From positions 823,218 through 887,217 of the forward strand of contig NZ_JBAJMV010000002.1 of assembly GCF_036880965.1 (NCBI RefSeq): a stretch of 64,000 nucleotides of DNA. Reading direction: 5' to 3'. This stretch comes from JAUASW01 sp036880965 (lineage in GTDB: Bacteria > Pseudomonadota > Gammaproteobacteria > Burkholderiales > Burkholderiaceae_C). The translations under genes were made by a program, and so were the position numbers. This document shows, piece by piece, positions 43,491-51,967 of this stretch. How positions within the stretch are numbered: the stretch's first letter is position 1; each line of letters opens with the position of its first letter. The notes under the pieces were generated by a model. That model had not been told where the DNA came from, ran no database searches, and saw only the letters and a program-made list of their open reading frames with translations.

Positions 43491-45923
43491 ATGACCGCGC
43501 CAGACCAGCAGCCGCCGGCGTCTGACACATCCGAAGGCCCCGAGGCCCTGCCCCAATTGCCCGCCAGCCTGAGCCTGGCGGACCTGCAATTGCTGGCGGA
43601 TCAATTGCCTCTGGGCCAGCTGCTGATCGACACCGCCCAGGCCAGGGTGCTGCACCTGAACCGCGAAGCCGAGCGCCTGCTGGGGCTGCGCCGGCCGCAG
43701 GTCCTGGGCCGCACCGTCGCGCAAGCGCTGGAGCCCGCCCTGGCCGCGCTTTGCCAGCCTGCACGCTGGCTGGCCCTCGCCCATGGCCGCCGCAGTGCCC
43801 GCGAGGAATTGACGCTGGCCACGCCAGCGGGCAATCGCAATCTGCTTCTGCAGCGCAGCGTGCTGGCCTGGAGCGGCCTGCGCAAACCCGTGGGCATGCT
43901 CACGCTCTCCGACCTCGGCCCCAAGCGCCAGCTGGAGCGAGCGCTGCGCGAGAGCGACACGCGCTTCCGTGAAGTCACCGATGCAGTGCGCGAATGCCTG
44001 TTCGTCACCACACCTGAATGGGATCGCCTGCATTTCGCTTCGCCGCTGTTGCTGGATACGCTTGGCCTGAACAGCCTGGACCTGCGCCAGGGACCCCAGC
44101 TGATACGCGAACGCATCCATCCGGACGACCGCGCGCTCTACGACCGCCGCCTGCTGGCGCAAGCCCAAGGAGAGCCGAGCGACCTGGTGCTGCGCGTCCA
44201 GCATCCCAGCCGGGGCCTGCGCTGGGTGCGCCTGCGCACGCGCTTGCAGGCGCATGGCCAGAGCGAATCCCTGGTCTACGCCATCCTGGCCGACGTGACC
44301 GAAGAGCATGAGCGCCATCGCGAGCTGCAGCGCGCCCGCGATGCCGCCGAGACCGCCAGCCGCGCCAAGAGCGCCTTCATGACCACGATGAGCCACGAGC
44401 TGCGCACCCCGATGAACGGCATGCTGGGCATGACCGAGCTGCTGCTGGGCACGCGGCTCGATGGCCTGCAGCGCCACTACGCGGAGACGGCCTACCGCAG
44501 CGCCGAAGGCCTCAACAAGCTGCTCGACAACGTGCTGGACTTTGCCCGCGCCTCGGCCGGCCAGCTGGCATTGCAGGCCGAGGAATTCGAGCTCACCGCG
44601 CTGGCGGAGCGCCTGCATGCGCAGTTGCGCCCGCGTGCCGAGGCCAAGGGCCTGCAGCTGGACTTGCGGCTCAGCGCCCTGTTGCCCGAGCGCGCCCATG
44701 GCGATGCCGAGCGCCTGCAGCAGGTCTTGCAGGCGCTGCTGGACAACGCAATCAAGTTCACCCACCAGGGTCGCGTGGCGCTCAATATCGGGCTGCAGGG
44801 CGGCACCGTGCAGCGCTTGCTGTTCGAGGTGGTCGACAGCGGCGAAGGCATCCCGGGCGATGCCCTGCCCAAGCTCTTCAAGGCCTTCACGCCTGGCGAC
44901 TCCAGCCTGTCCAGACCGCATGGCGGCGCCGGCATGGGCCTGGCCACGGCGCGGCAGCTGGTGGAGCTGATGGGCGGCGAGATCGGCGCCGAGAGCCAGC
45001 CCGGCCATGGCTCGCGCTTCTTCTTCAGCCTGCCGCTGCATGTCGCCGAGAGCGCCACAGGCGTGACGGAAAGCACGGCAACCCAGCCTGGCGCGCTGGG
45101 CGATTCGCCTGCACATGCCATCCTGGTGGTCGAAGACAATGCGGTCAACCAGGAGGTTTTGCGCGAGATGCTGCTTCAGCTGGGCTACCGGGTCGATGTG
45201 CGTGCTGATGCACTGCTCGGCCTGCAGGCCCTGTGCGAGGAGCGCTACGACCTGGTGCTGATGGACATCCACATGCCTGGCATGGATGGCATGGAAGCCT
45301 TGAGCTGGTTCCGCAAGGGCCCGAGCGAGCGCTTCCCGTTCCGCACGCCGCCGGGCACGCCGGTGGTGGCGGTGACAGCCAATGCGCTGGATGGGGATGA
45401 ACGCCGGCTGCTGCAACACGGATTCGATGACTATCTGTCCAAGCCGCTGCGTCGCAACCAGCTGCTGGACATGCTGAAGCGCCGCCTGCCGGCGGTCCCG
45501 GGAGATTCACCAGAACATCCAGCCATGGCGACAGCACCCAACCCACCGAATGAAACCGGCGCGAGCGCGCAGCTGGACGCGCAGGCCCTGGCACGTCTGC
45601 GCGAGCTGGACCCCAGCGGCAACAACCAGTTGCTCAAGCGGGTGATCCAGGCCTACATGAAGTCGCTGGAGCGATTGCTGCCCGAACTGGCCCAGGCCCG
45701 CGCCGCCGGCCTGGACCTGGGAGGCATCCGCCATGTGGCCCATACGCTGAAAAGTTCGTCTGCCAGCCTCGGCGCGCTGGCACTGGCCCAACGCTGTGCT
45801 GAAATAGAGGCGCTGGCCCGCACGGGCCAGACCGAGGGCCTGGAAGGCCTGCTGGACGCGATGCTTGCCGAAATCGAGGCGGTGCGTTCGGCCTTGGATC
45901 AACTGCTGACAACTGCTTCATGA
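43491..45923 (+). CDS. Hybrid sensor histidine kinase: PAS-PAS-HisKA-HATPase-REC-Hpt
   Basis: A protein of about 810 aa, apparently cytosolic. Two PAS regions (about 25-125 and 150-270) precede HisKA (FMTTMSHELRTPMNGMLGMT, His near 302). The ATPase domain contains LLDNAIKFTHQG and GAGMGLATARQLVELMGG. A receiver follows (ILVVEDNAVNQEVLREML, with Asp in LVLMDIHMPGMDG) and a C-terminal Hpt domain (IRHVAHTLKSSSASLGA, phosphorylatable His). This is a complete phosphorelay in one chain. The ATG at 43491 was preferred over a TTG at 43473. Its stop overlaps the next start (ATGA), so the REC-GGDEF-EAL protein is the likely acceptor. Confidence 0.9.
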   Translation: MTAPDQQPPASDTSEGPEALPQLPASLSLADLQLLADQLPLGQLLIDTAQARVLHLNREAERLLGLRRPQVLGRTVAQALEPALAALCQPARWLALAHGRRSAREELTLATPAGNRNLLLQRSVLAWSGLRKPVGMLTLSDLGPKRQLERALRESDTRFREVTDAVRECLFVTTPEWDRLHFASPLLLDTLGLNSLDLRQGPQLIRERIHPDDRALYDRRLLAQAQGEPSDLVLRVQHPSRGLRWVRLRTRLQAHGQSESLVYAILADVTEEHERHRELQRARDAAETASRAKSAFMTTMSHELRTPMNGMLGMTELLLGTRLDGLQRHYAETAYRSAEGLNKLLDNVLDFARASAGQLALQAEEFELTALAERLHAQLRPRAEAKGLQLDLRLSALLPERAHGDAERLQQVLQALLDNAIKFTHQGRVALNIGLQGGTVQRLLFEVVDSGEGIPGDALPKLFKAFTPGDSSLSRPHGGAGMGLATARQLVELMGGEIGAESQPGHGSRFFFSLPLHVAESATGVTESTATQPGALGDSPAHAILVVEDNAVNQEVLREMLLQLGYRVDVRADALLGLQALCEERYDLVLMDIHMPGMDGMEALSWFRKGPSERFPFRTPPGTPVVAVTANALDGDERRLLQHGFDDYLSKPLRRNQLLDMLKRRLPAVPGDSPEHPAMATAPNPPNETGASAQLDAQALARLRELDPSGNNQLLKRVIQAYMKSLERLLPELAQARAAGLDLGGIRHVAHTLKSSSASLGALALAQRCAEIEALARTGQTEGLEGLLDAMLAEIEAVRSALDQLLTTAS

Positions 45924-48166
45924 CTGCACTGGGCTCCCAGCTCGACGACGACCTGCCCGAGCAGCCGCGCGTGCTGCTGGTCGACGATGACGAGGTCAAT
46001 CTCCTCCTGACGGCGATTGCCTTGCGCGAGCGTGGCTTTGACATCACGGAAGCCAGCGGCGGTGAACAGGCCCTGCGCATGATGGCGGAGTGGAGCCCCG
46101 ACGTGATCGTGCTCGACGCCTTGATGCCCGAGCTCGACGGCTTCGAAACCTGCGTGCGCCTGCGCGAGCTGCCCGGCTTCGAATCGATTCCGGTGCTGAT
46201 GCTGACCGGCCTGGACGACGAGGCCTCGATCAACCGCGCCTACCAGGTGGGCGCGACCGACTTCTTCGTCAAGTCCAACCAGTGGAGCCTTCTGGCCGGC
46301 CGCTTGCGCTATCTCCTGCGCAGCTCACGCACCCGCATCGAGCTGGAGCGCAGCAAGGCCAGATTGGCCCGCGCACAAGACCTGGCGCGCATGGGCAGCT
46401 TCGAATGGCACCGTGATTCCGGCGGCTTCATGCCCGCGGCCGAGGCCTTGCGCGTGTTCGGCAAGAGCCCGACCGAGACCCTCGATTTCATCGGCGCGAT
46501 GCGCATGGTGCCCACCGACGAGCGGACCCAGTTCCTGCGCCTGCTGCGCGACGTGCTGGCCCACAACTCGGTGCTCGTCACAGACCTGCCGGTGACGCTG
46601 CTGGACGGCCGCCAGCGCGTCATCCACATCGAAGCCGAGCCCGAGTTCAACGAACATGGCAATTCCAGCGGCTATACCGGCGTGCTGCAGGACGTGACCG
46701 ACCGCCGCCTGGCCGAAGACAAGATCCGCCAGCTGGCCAACTTCGATGCCCTCACCGGCCTGCCCAATCGCCACCAGCTGATCTGGCGCGCCGAACGAGC
46801 CATCGACCAGGCTCGCCGCAGCGGCCATGAAGTGGGCTTGCTGCTGATCGACCTGGACCGTTTCAAGATCATCAACGACACGCTGGGCCATGCCGCGGGC
46901 GACGAGCTGCTGATGGAAGTGGGCCGCCGCCTGCGCCGCTGCGTGCGCCATTCCGACCAGGTGATGGAAGGCATGCTGGAAGCCGTGGGCTCGCGTTCGC
47001 ACCGCTCCCTGGAGGCCGTGGGTCGCCTGGGCGGGGACGAGTTCGTGGCCCTGCTGCCCGAGATCGTCGACGAGCGCGATGCCGAGCGCGTGGCAGACCG
47101 CGTGCTGGAGGCCATGCGCGAGCCCTTCTTCATCGCCGGCCAGGAATGTTTCGTCACCGCCAGCGTGGGCATTGCCATCTATCCGCGCGACGGCATGAGC
47201 ATGGCCGACCTGCTGCGCAATTCCGACGTGGCCATGTACGCGGTCAAGAACCAGGGCCGCAATGCCTCGGCGCTCTACACGCCGCAGCTGGCCGGCCGCG
47301 GCCGCGAGAAGCTGGAGCTGGAGTCCGCACTGCACAAGGCCATCGAGCGGGACGAAATCGTCCTGCACTACCAGCCCAAGGTCGATGTGCGCTCGGCCCG
47401 AATGGTCGGCGCCGAAGCGCTGATGCGCTGGAAGCGCGGCGACAAGCTGGTGCCGCCGGGCGAGTTCATTCCGCTGGCCGAGGAAAGCGGCCTGATCGTG
47501 CCGCTGTCCGAATGGGCCTTGCGCGAGGCGGCCCGACAGGCCAAGGTCTGGCAACTGAACTTCGGCTTTGCCGATTCCATCGCCGTCAATTTGCCGAACC
47601 GCCTGTTCGAGCGCTCTGACCTGGTGGAGCACATCCACCAATGCGTCAGCAGCTATGGCGTGCCGCACCGCGCGATCCAGCTCGAGATCACAGAAACAGG
47701 CCTGATGAAGGACCTGCAGAACGTGATTCCCGCCCTGCACCGCCTGAACGAAGTCGGCGTGGAAATCTCCATCGACGACTTCGGCACCGGATATTCCTCG
47801 CTCGCCTACCTGACGACGCTGCCGATCTCCGAAGTCAAGATCGACCGCAGCTTCGTGCGCGACCTGGGCATCACGCCGCAGAGCTCGGCCGTGGTCACGG
47901 CCATCATTGCGCTGGCCCGTTCGCTGGGCTTGCGAGTGATTGCCGAAGGCGTGGAAACGCTGCGCCAGATGGAAGTGCTGCACCGGCTGGGCTGCTCGCT
48001 GATGCAGGGCTTCCTGTTCAGCAAGCCCTTGCCGCCAGATGAACTGGAGCAGTGGCTGGCCAACACGGTGCTGCCCCGCAAGGCACCCTGGATTGGCCAG
48101 GCCAGCCTGGAGGGGCCGACCCCCGACCCCGTCAACGACCTGGCTCGCCCGGCGGGCCAGCGCTAG
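45920..48166 (+). CDS. REC-PAS-GGDEF-EAL c-di-GMP signalling protein
   Basis: A 748-aa protein. The receiver (15-135) has DDD at 22-24 and D66 in VLDALMPELDG. A PAS-like region spans about 160-265. The GGDEF domain (about 275-460) keeps RLGGDEF and the RxxD of the I-site (RHSD). Between them lies an insertion of about 19 residues containing two LEAVG copies. The EAL domain (about 475-730) keeps EALMRW and DDFGTGYSSL, so phosphodiesterase activity is likely. The balance of synthesis and hydrolysis cannot be told. It overlaps the hybrid kinase gene by 4 bp and is probably its output. Confidence 0.92.
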   Translation: MTALGSQLDDDLPEQPRVLLVDDDEVNLLLTAIALRERGFDITEASGGEQALRMMAEWSPDVIVLDALMPELDGFETCVRLRELPGFESIPVLMLTGLDDEASINRAYQVGATDFFVKSNQWSLLAGRLRYLLRSSRTRIELERSKARLARAQDLARMGSFEWHRDSGGFMPAAEALRVFGKSPTETLDFIGAMRMVPTDERTQFLRLLRDVLAHNSVLVTDLPVTLLDGRQRVIHIEAEPEFNEHGNSSGYTGVLQDVTDRRLAEDKIRQLANFDALTGLPNRHQLIWRAERAIDQARRSGHEVGLLLIDLDRFKIINDTLGHAAGDELLMEVGRRLRRCVRHSDQVMEGMLEAVGSRSHRSLEAVGRLGGDEFVALLPEIVDERDAERVADRVLEAMREPFFIAGQECFVTASVGIAIYPRDGMSMADLLRNSDVAMYAVKNQGRNASALYTPQLAGRGREKLELESALHKAIERDEIVLHYQPKVDVRSARMVGAEALMRWKRGDKLVPPGEFIPLAEESGLIVPLSEWALREAARQAKVWQLNFGFADSIAVNLPNRLFERSDLVEHIHQCVSSYGVPHRAIQLEITETGLMKDLQNVIPALHRLNEVGVEISIDDFGTGYSSLAYLTTLPISEVKIDRSFVRDLGITPQSSAVVTAIIALARSLGLRVIAEGVETLRQMEVLHRLGCSLMQGFLFSKPLPPDELEQWLANTVLPRKAPWIGQASLEGPTPDPVNDLARPAGQR

Positions 48167-48175
48167 GACCCGCGC

Positions 48176-49990
48176 ATGAAACAAGCTCCGGCCCAGATAG
48201 CCAAGGCCGCCTTCCGCCAACTGGCCCTCGACAAGCTGGAACCCACGCCGGAGAACTATGCCCGCGCCTATGCGGCTGAATCCGGCGAATCGCAGGGCGC
48301 CAGCGATGCATTGCCCGAAAAGGTCGAGCGGCTGCTGTCGCGCTTGCTGACCCAGGGCGTGCATGAAGCGCAGGCCCGGCTCGAGATTGGCACCGCCACA
48401 CGCGAAGGCCGCTGGGACGACGCTCTGCGCCGCCTGGAGAAGCTGGCTCAGAGTGAAAGTTCGGGCGCGCAGGCGGAGTCGCTCGCCATCCTCCTGGAGC
48501 GCCTGGTGCGAGGCCTGGAGCGCGGTGGCAAATCCTGGACCGTGGCGCGCAAGAAGGACGGGCTGCAGCGCGTGCTGGAAACCAATCGCAGCGACTTCCA
48601 GCGCCTGCTCGCGCGCTTGCGCCAACTGGTCGCGAGCTGGGACAGCGATGCCAGCGGTGGCTCGGTCGACACCGCAGTGGATGACAGCGAAGGCGGCACG
48701 CCCAGTCAGTTCTTCACTGAAGACGAGATGCAGCAGGAGCCGGCGCCGACAAGCGCCAGTGGCAGCCTCGAGACCTTGCTGCCCGCGAGCGGCGATGGCC
48801 GCTGGCCCGATGTGGCCGGCAGCCTGCACAGCACCGTTCAGCATGCCTTGAAGATCGAAGATGAGCGTGCCAAGCTCCTGATGCTCGAGCTGGACCAGGC
48901 CCATGGCCGCCTGCAAGGCGGCAGCGTCAACGAAGCCGAAGCGAGAGAGATGGAATCGCTGTGCCAGCGTGCCCGCCTGATGCTGGACCACCGCGCCCAT
49001 CTGTTCGGCGAACTGGGCGGCCTGGTGCGCGAGCTCACGGCCAGCCTGGCCGAACTGGCCGAAGACGACTCCTGGGCCCAGGGGCAATGCGAAGCCATGA
49101 ACAACCAGCTCTCGCAGGGGCTGTCGGCGCGCGGCGTGCGCTCGGTGGGCGAACTGCTGAGCGGCACGCGTGAGCGCCAGAAGGTGATACGCGAGGAGCG
49201 CAGCAAGGCCCGCGATTCGCTCAAGACGCTGATCCACAAGATGCTAGAGGAACTCGGCGAGCTGGGCCAGCACACCGACCGCTTCCAGGACAGCGTCGGC
49301 CGCTATGCCGAGGTGATCGAGAAGGCCGATTCGCTGGAGAGCCTGGCCGGTGTGGTGCGCGAGATGGTCGAGGAGTCGCGCACCGTCCAGGCCCTGGTCA
49401 AGCAGACCCAGGGCCGCTTGAGCGACGAGCATTCGCGCGCCAGCGAGCTGAGCAAGAAGGTCGATGCGCTGGAAGACGAGCTGCGCCGGCTTTCCGCCGA
49501 GGTGCAGACCGACCAGTTGACCAAGATTGCAAACCGCCGCGGCCTGATCGCCAGCTTCAGCACCGAGCAGGCCAAGTTCGAACGCGAAGGCACGCACCTG
49601 TCGCTGGCCTTGCTCGACATCGACAATTTCAAGAAGCTCAACGACACGCTGGGACATGCCGCGGGCGACCAGGCCCTGGTGGCTCTGGCGGCCCGTTGCA
49701 CCGAGCTGCTGCGCCCGGGCGACCTGGTGGCCCGCTATGGCGGCGAGGAGTTCGTGCTGCTCCTGCCGCGCACGCCGATCGATGAAGCCGTGCAGGTGCT
49801 GACGCGCCTGCAGCGTTCACTCTCGGCCAGCCTCTTCATGCATGAAGGCCAGCAGGTCTTCGTGACCTTCTCGGCCGGCGTCACGCTCTATCGCCAGGGC
49901 GAGACCCTGGAGGTCGCACTCGACCGCGCCGACGAGGCCCTCTACCAAGCCAAGCACACCGGCAAGAACCGGGCATGCGTGGCCGAGTAG
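48176..49990 (+). CDS. GGDEF diguanylate cyclase with long helical N terminus
   Basis: A 604-aa protein with no membrane segment. Residues 1 to about 430 are mostly helical and unrecognised, with coiled-coil stretches just before the catalytic part (SELSKKVDALEDELRRLSAE). The GGDEF domain (about 440-600) is complete: TDQLTKIANRRGLI, DNFKKLNDTLGHAAGD, an RPGD I-site and RYGGEEF. It should make c-di-GMP with product inhibition. It is 9 bp downstream of the REC-GGDEF-EAL gene, so it belongs to the same operon. Confidence 0.9.
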   Translation: MKQAPAQIAKAAFRQLALDKLEPTPENYARAYAAESGESQGASDALPEKVERLLSRLLTQGVHEAQARLEIGTATREGRWDDALRRLEKLAQSESSGAQAESLAILLERLVRGLERGGKSWTVARKKDGLQRVLETNRSDFQRLLARLRQLVASWDSDASGGSVDTAVDDSEGGTPSQFFTEDEMQQEPAPTSASGSLETLLPASGDGRWPDVAGSLHSTVQHALKIEDERAKLLMLELDQAHGRLQGGSVNEAEAREMESLCQRARLMLDHRAHLFGELGGLVRELTASLAELAEDDSWAQGQCEAMNNQLSQGLSARGVRSVGELLSGTRERQKVIREERSKARDSLKTLIHKMLEELGELGQHTDRFQDSVGRYAEVIEKADSLESLAGVVREMVEESRTVQALVKQTQGRLSDEHSRASELSKKVDALEDELRRLSAEVQTDQLTKIANRRGLIASFSTEQAKFEREGTHLSLALLDIDNFKKLNDTLGHAAGDQALVALAARCTELLRPGDLVARYGGEEFVLLLPRTPIDEAVQVLTRLQRSLSASLFMHEGQQVFVTFSAGVTLYRQGETLEVALDRADEALYQAKHTGKNRACVAE

Positions 49991-50010
49991 CGCTCCCTGC
50001 GTTCAGCCAC

Positions 50011-51849
50011 TCAGAAGGTTTCCCAATCGCCGTCGGCTGCCGGGGCTGATACCGGCGCTGGCGCGGGCCTCGGTGCTGCCGCCTTGGCGGGCGAAGGCAT
50101 TGCGGCGGCCGGCTTGACGGCAGGTTTCAATGCCGCTGCCGGTTTGGCTGCAGCAGGCTTTGCCACTGGCGATGGCTTGTAGGTTGCGGGCGTGGCCTTG
50201 GCCGCGGGCCTGGGAGCCGCTGCGGGCATGGGCTTGGGCGAATGAGCCGGCCGCGCCGCCGGGCTGCGAGCCGCCGATAGGCCCTGCTCATTGAGCTTGA
50301 ATGCTGATACGGTCTGCGCGAGCTTGTCGGTCTGCTGGCGCATGCTTTCTGCCGCCGCGGCAGTCTGCTCCACCAGGGCCGCGTTCTGCTGCGTTGCCTG
50401 GTCCAGCTGGCTGACGGCCACGTTGATCTGGGCCACGCCATCGGACTGTTCGCGGCTGGACACCGTGATCTCACCCACCAGGTCGGTGACCTTGCGCACC
50501 TCGTTGACCAGTTGCTCGATGGTCTCGCGCGCACCATGGACCAGGGTGCTGCCGCTTTCGACCTTGGCCACGCTGTCGCCGATCAGGGTCTTGATCTCCT
50601 TGGCCGCTTCGGCCGAACGCTGGGCCAGTGAGCGCACCTCGCTGGCCACGACGGCGAAGCCACGGCCCTGCTCGCCGGCACGTGCCGCCTCCACCGCCGC
50701 GTTCAGCGCGAGGATGTTGGTCTGGAAGGCAATGCCGTCGATCACGCCGATGATGTCGCTGATCTTGCGGCTGGCGGCCGAGATCTCGTCCATCGTGGTC
50801 ACCACCTTGCCCACGGCCTGGCCGCTGGACTGGGCGACTTCGGAGGCATGGTTGGCCAGCTGGTCGGCCTGGCGGGCGTTGTCGGCATTGCCCTTGATCT
50901 GGGCCGTCATCTGCTCGACCGAGGCGGCCGTCTCCTCCAGATTTGACGCCTGGTTTTCGGTGCGTGCCGACAGGTCGCCATTGCCTTGCGCGATCTCGGC
51001 CGCGGCCACATTGATCTGGCCACAGCCAATGCGCACATCCGACACCATGCGCGCCAGGCTGAGCGTCATTTCGTCCAGCGTGCTGAGCAGCTCGCCAAGC
51101 TCGTCGCGAGAGTCGGCCTGAACGCGCTGGCTCAGGTCGCCGCCGGCCACCAGCTTCACTGCCTTGATGGCCCGCGACACCGGCACCGTGATCGAGCGCG
51201 TGATCAGCCAGGCCGCAAAAATGCCGACCAGCAGTGCACCGCCGGCCATCAGCGCAAAGGTCCAGACCACCTTGCGATAGGCCATTTCGGCAGCTGCGGT
51301 CGTGTTGGCCGACAGCTTCTCGTTGTACTGCCACCATTTGGTAATCGTTTCGCGCAACGGATTGAAGGCCGCGCGCCCGGGACCAAAGGTCAGTGTCTTG
51401 GCCTGCGTGGCTTGACTTGGGTCGGCAGCCCCCTGGTCGGCGGCCTGCAGCACCTTGGCCTGCACCGCGAAGTAGGCTGCGCCCTGCTCCCCGACCTTTT
51501 GCATGAATCCCGTGTCCTCGGCATCCGCGGCCAGGGGCTCATAGACCTTCAGCTGCTTGCCCAGCTCGGCGCGCGCCTTCTCGATCCGCTCGGCAAGCGA
51601 CTTGCGCTCGGCGACATCGTCGGTCAACAGGTACTGGCCTTCGAGGCGGCGCGCATCCGAGACGGTCTGCTCGATGCGATAGATGACCTTCAGGGAAGGC
51701 AGGATGTTCTCGGGGTAGTACTCGGCAAACGCATTGATCGCGCTGGTCTGCCTTGCGCCGACGCCGGCCATCGCCAGCAGCAGCACCAGGACCAGCCCGA
51801 AAGCCAGTGCCAGGCGCGTCCCAACGCGGAGGTTCTTGATGGTGTCCAT
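50011..51849 (-). CDS. Methyl-accepting chemotaxis protein, transmembrane
   Basis: A 612-aa chemoreceptor. Membrane segment 1 is at about 12-32 and segment 2 at about 193-213, with a four-helix-bundle periplasmic sensor between. HAMP (about 214-268) and the signalling domain follow; the hairpin tip contains IDGIAFQTNILALNAAVEAA. A long Pro/Ala/Lys-rich linker (about 520-600) leads to the C-terminal DWETF, close to the NWETF pentapeptide that tethers CheR and CheB. This resembles the Tsr/Tar type common in Burkholderiales. The ligand is unknown. AAAGAAAGG precedes the ATG. Confidence 0.93.
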   Translation of the reverse strand: MDTIKNLRVGTRLALAFGLVLVLLLAMAGVGARQTSAINAFAEYYPENILPSLKVIYRIEQTVSDARRLEGQYLLTDDVAERKSLAERIEKARAELGKQLKVYEPLAADAEDTGFMQKVGEQGAAYFAVQAKVLQAADQGAADPSQATQAKTLTFGPGRAAFNPLRETITKWWQYNEKLSANTTAAAEMAYRKVVWTFALMAGGALLVGIFAAWLITRSITVPVSRAIKAVKLVAGGDLSQRVQADSRDELGELLSTLDEMTLSLARMVSDVRIGCGQINVAAAEIAQGNGDLSARTENQASNLEETAASVEQMTAQIKGNADNARQADQLANHASEVAQSSGQAVGKVVTTMDEISAASRKISDIIGVIDGIAFQTNILALNAAVEAARAGEQGRGFAVVASEVRSLAQRSAEAAKEIKTLIGDSVAKVESGSTLVHGARETIEQLVNEVRKVTDLVGEITVSSREQSDGVAQINVAVSQLDQATQQNAALVEQTAAAAESMRQQTDKLAQTVSAFKLNEQGLSAARSPAARPAHSPKPMPAAAPRPAAKATPATYKPSPVAKPAAAKPAAALKPAVKPAAAMPSPAKAAAPRPAPAPVSAPAADGDWETF

Positions 51850-51967
51850 GTCGGACCTTTCTTTTGCTGTTGTCTCCAGCGCTCAATGTAGGTACGCAGC
51901 ACCGTGCCGGCAAGCGCTTTGACGCGTCTGGCAGGACATTGATCACGCCCGGTTCGTGCGTGTCAGC

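Noticed and set aside
46325..49237. A 970-codon open frame opposite the c-di-GMP operon, and similar long minus frames at 35566-38151 and 38111-40945
   Set aside because: All mirror genuine coding sequences with clear domains. High GC content keeps the antisense frame open.
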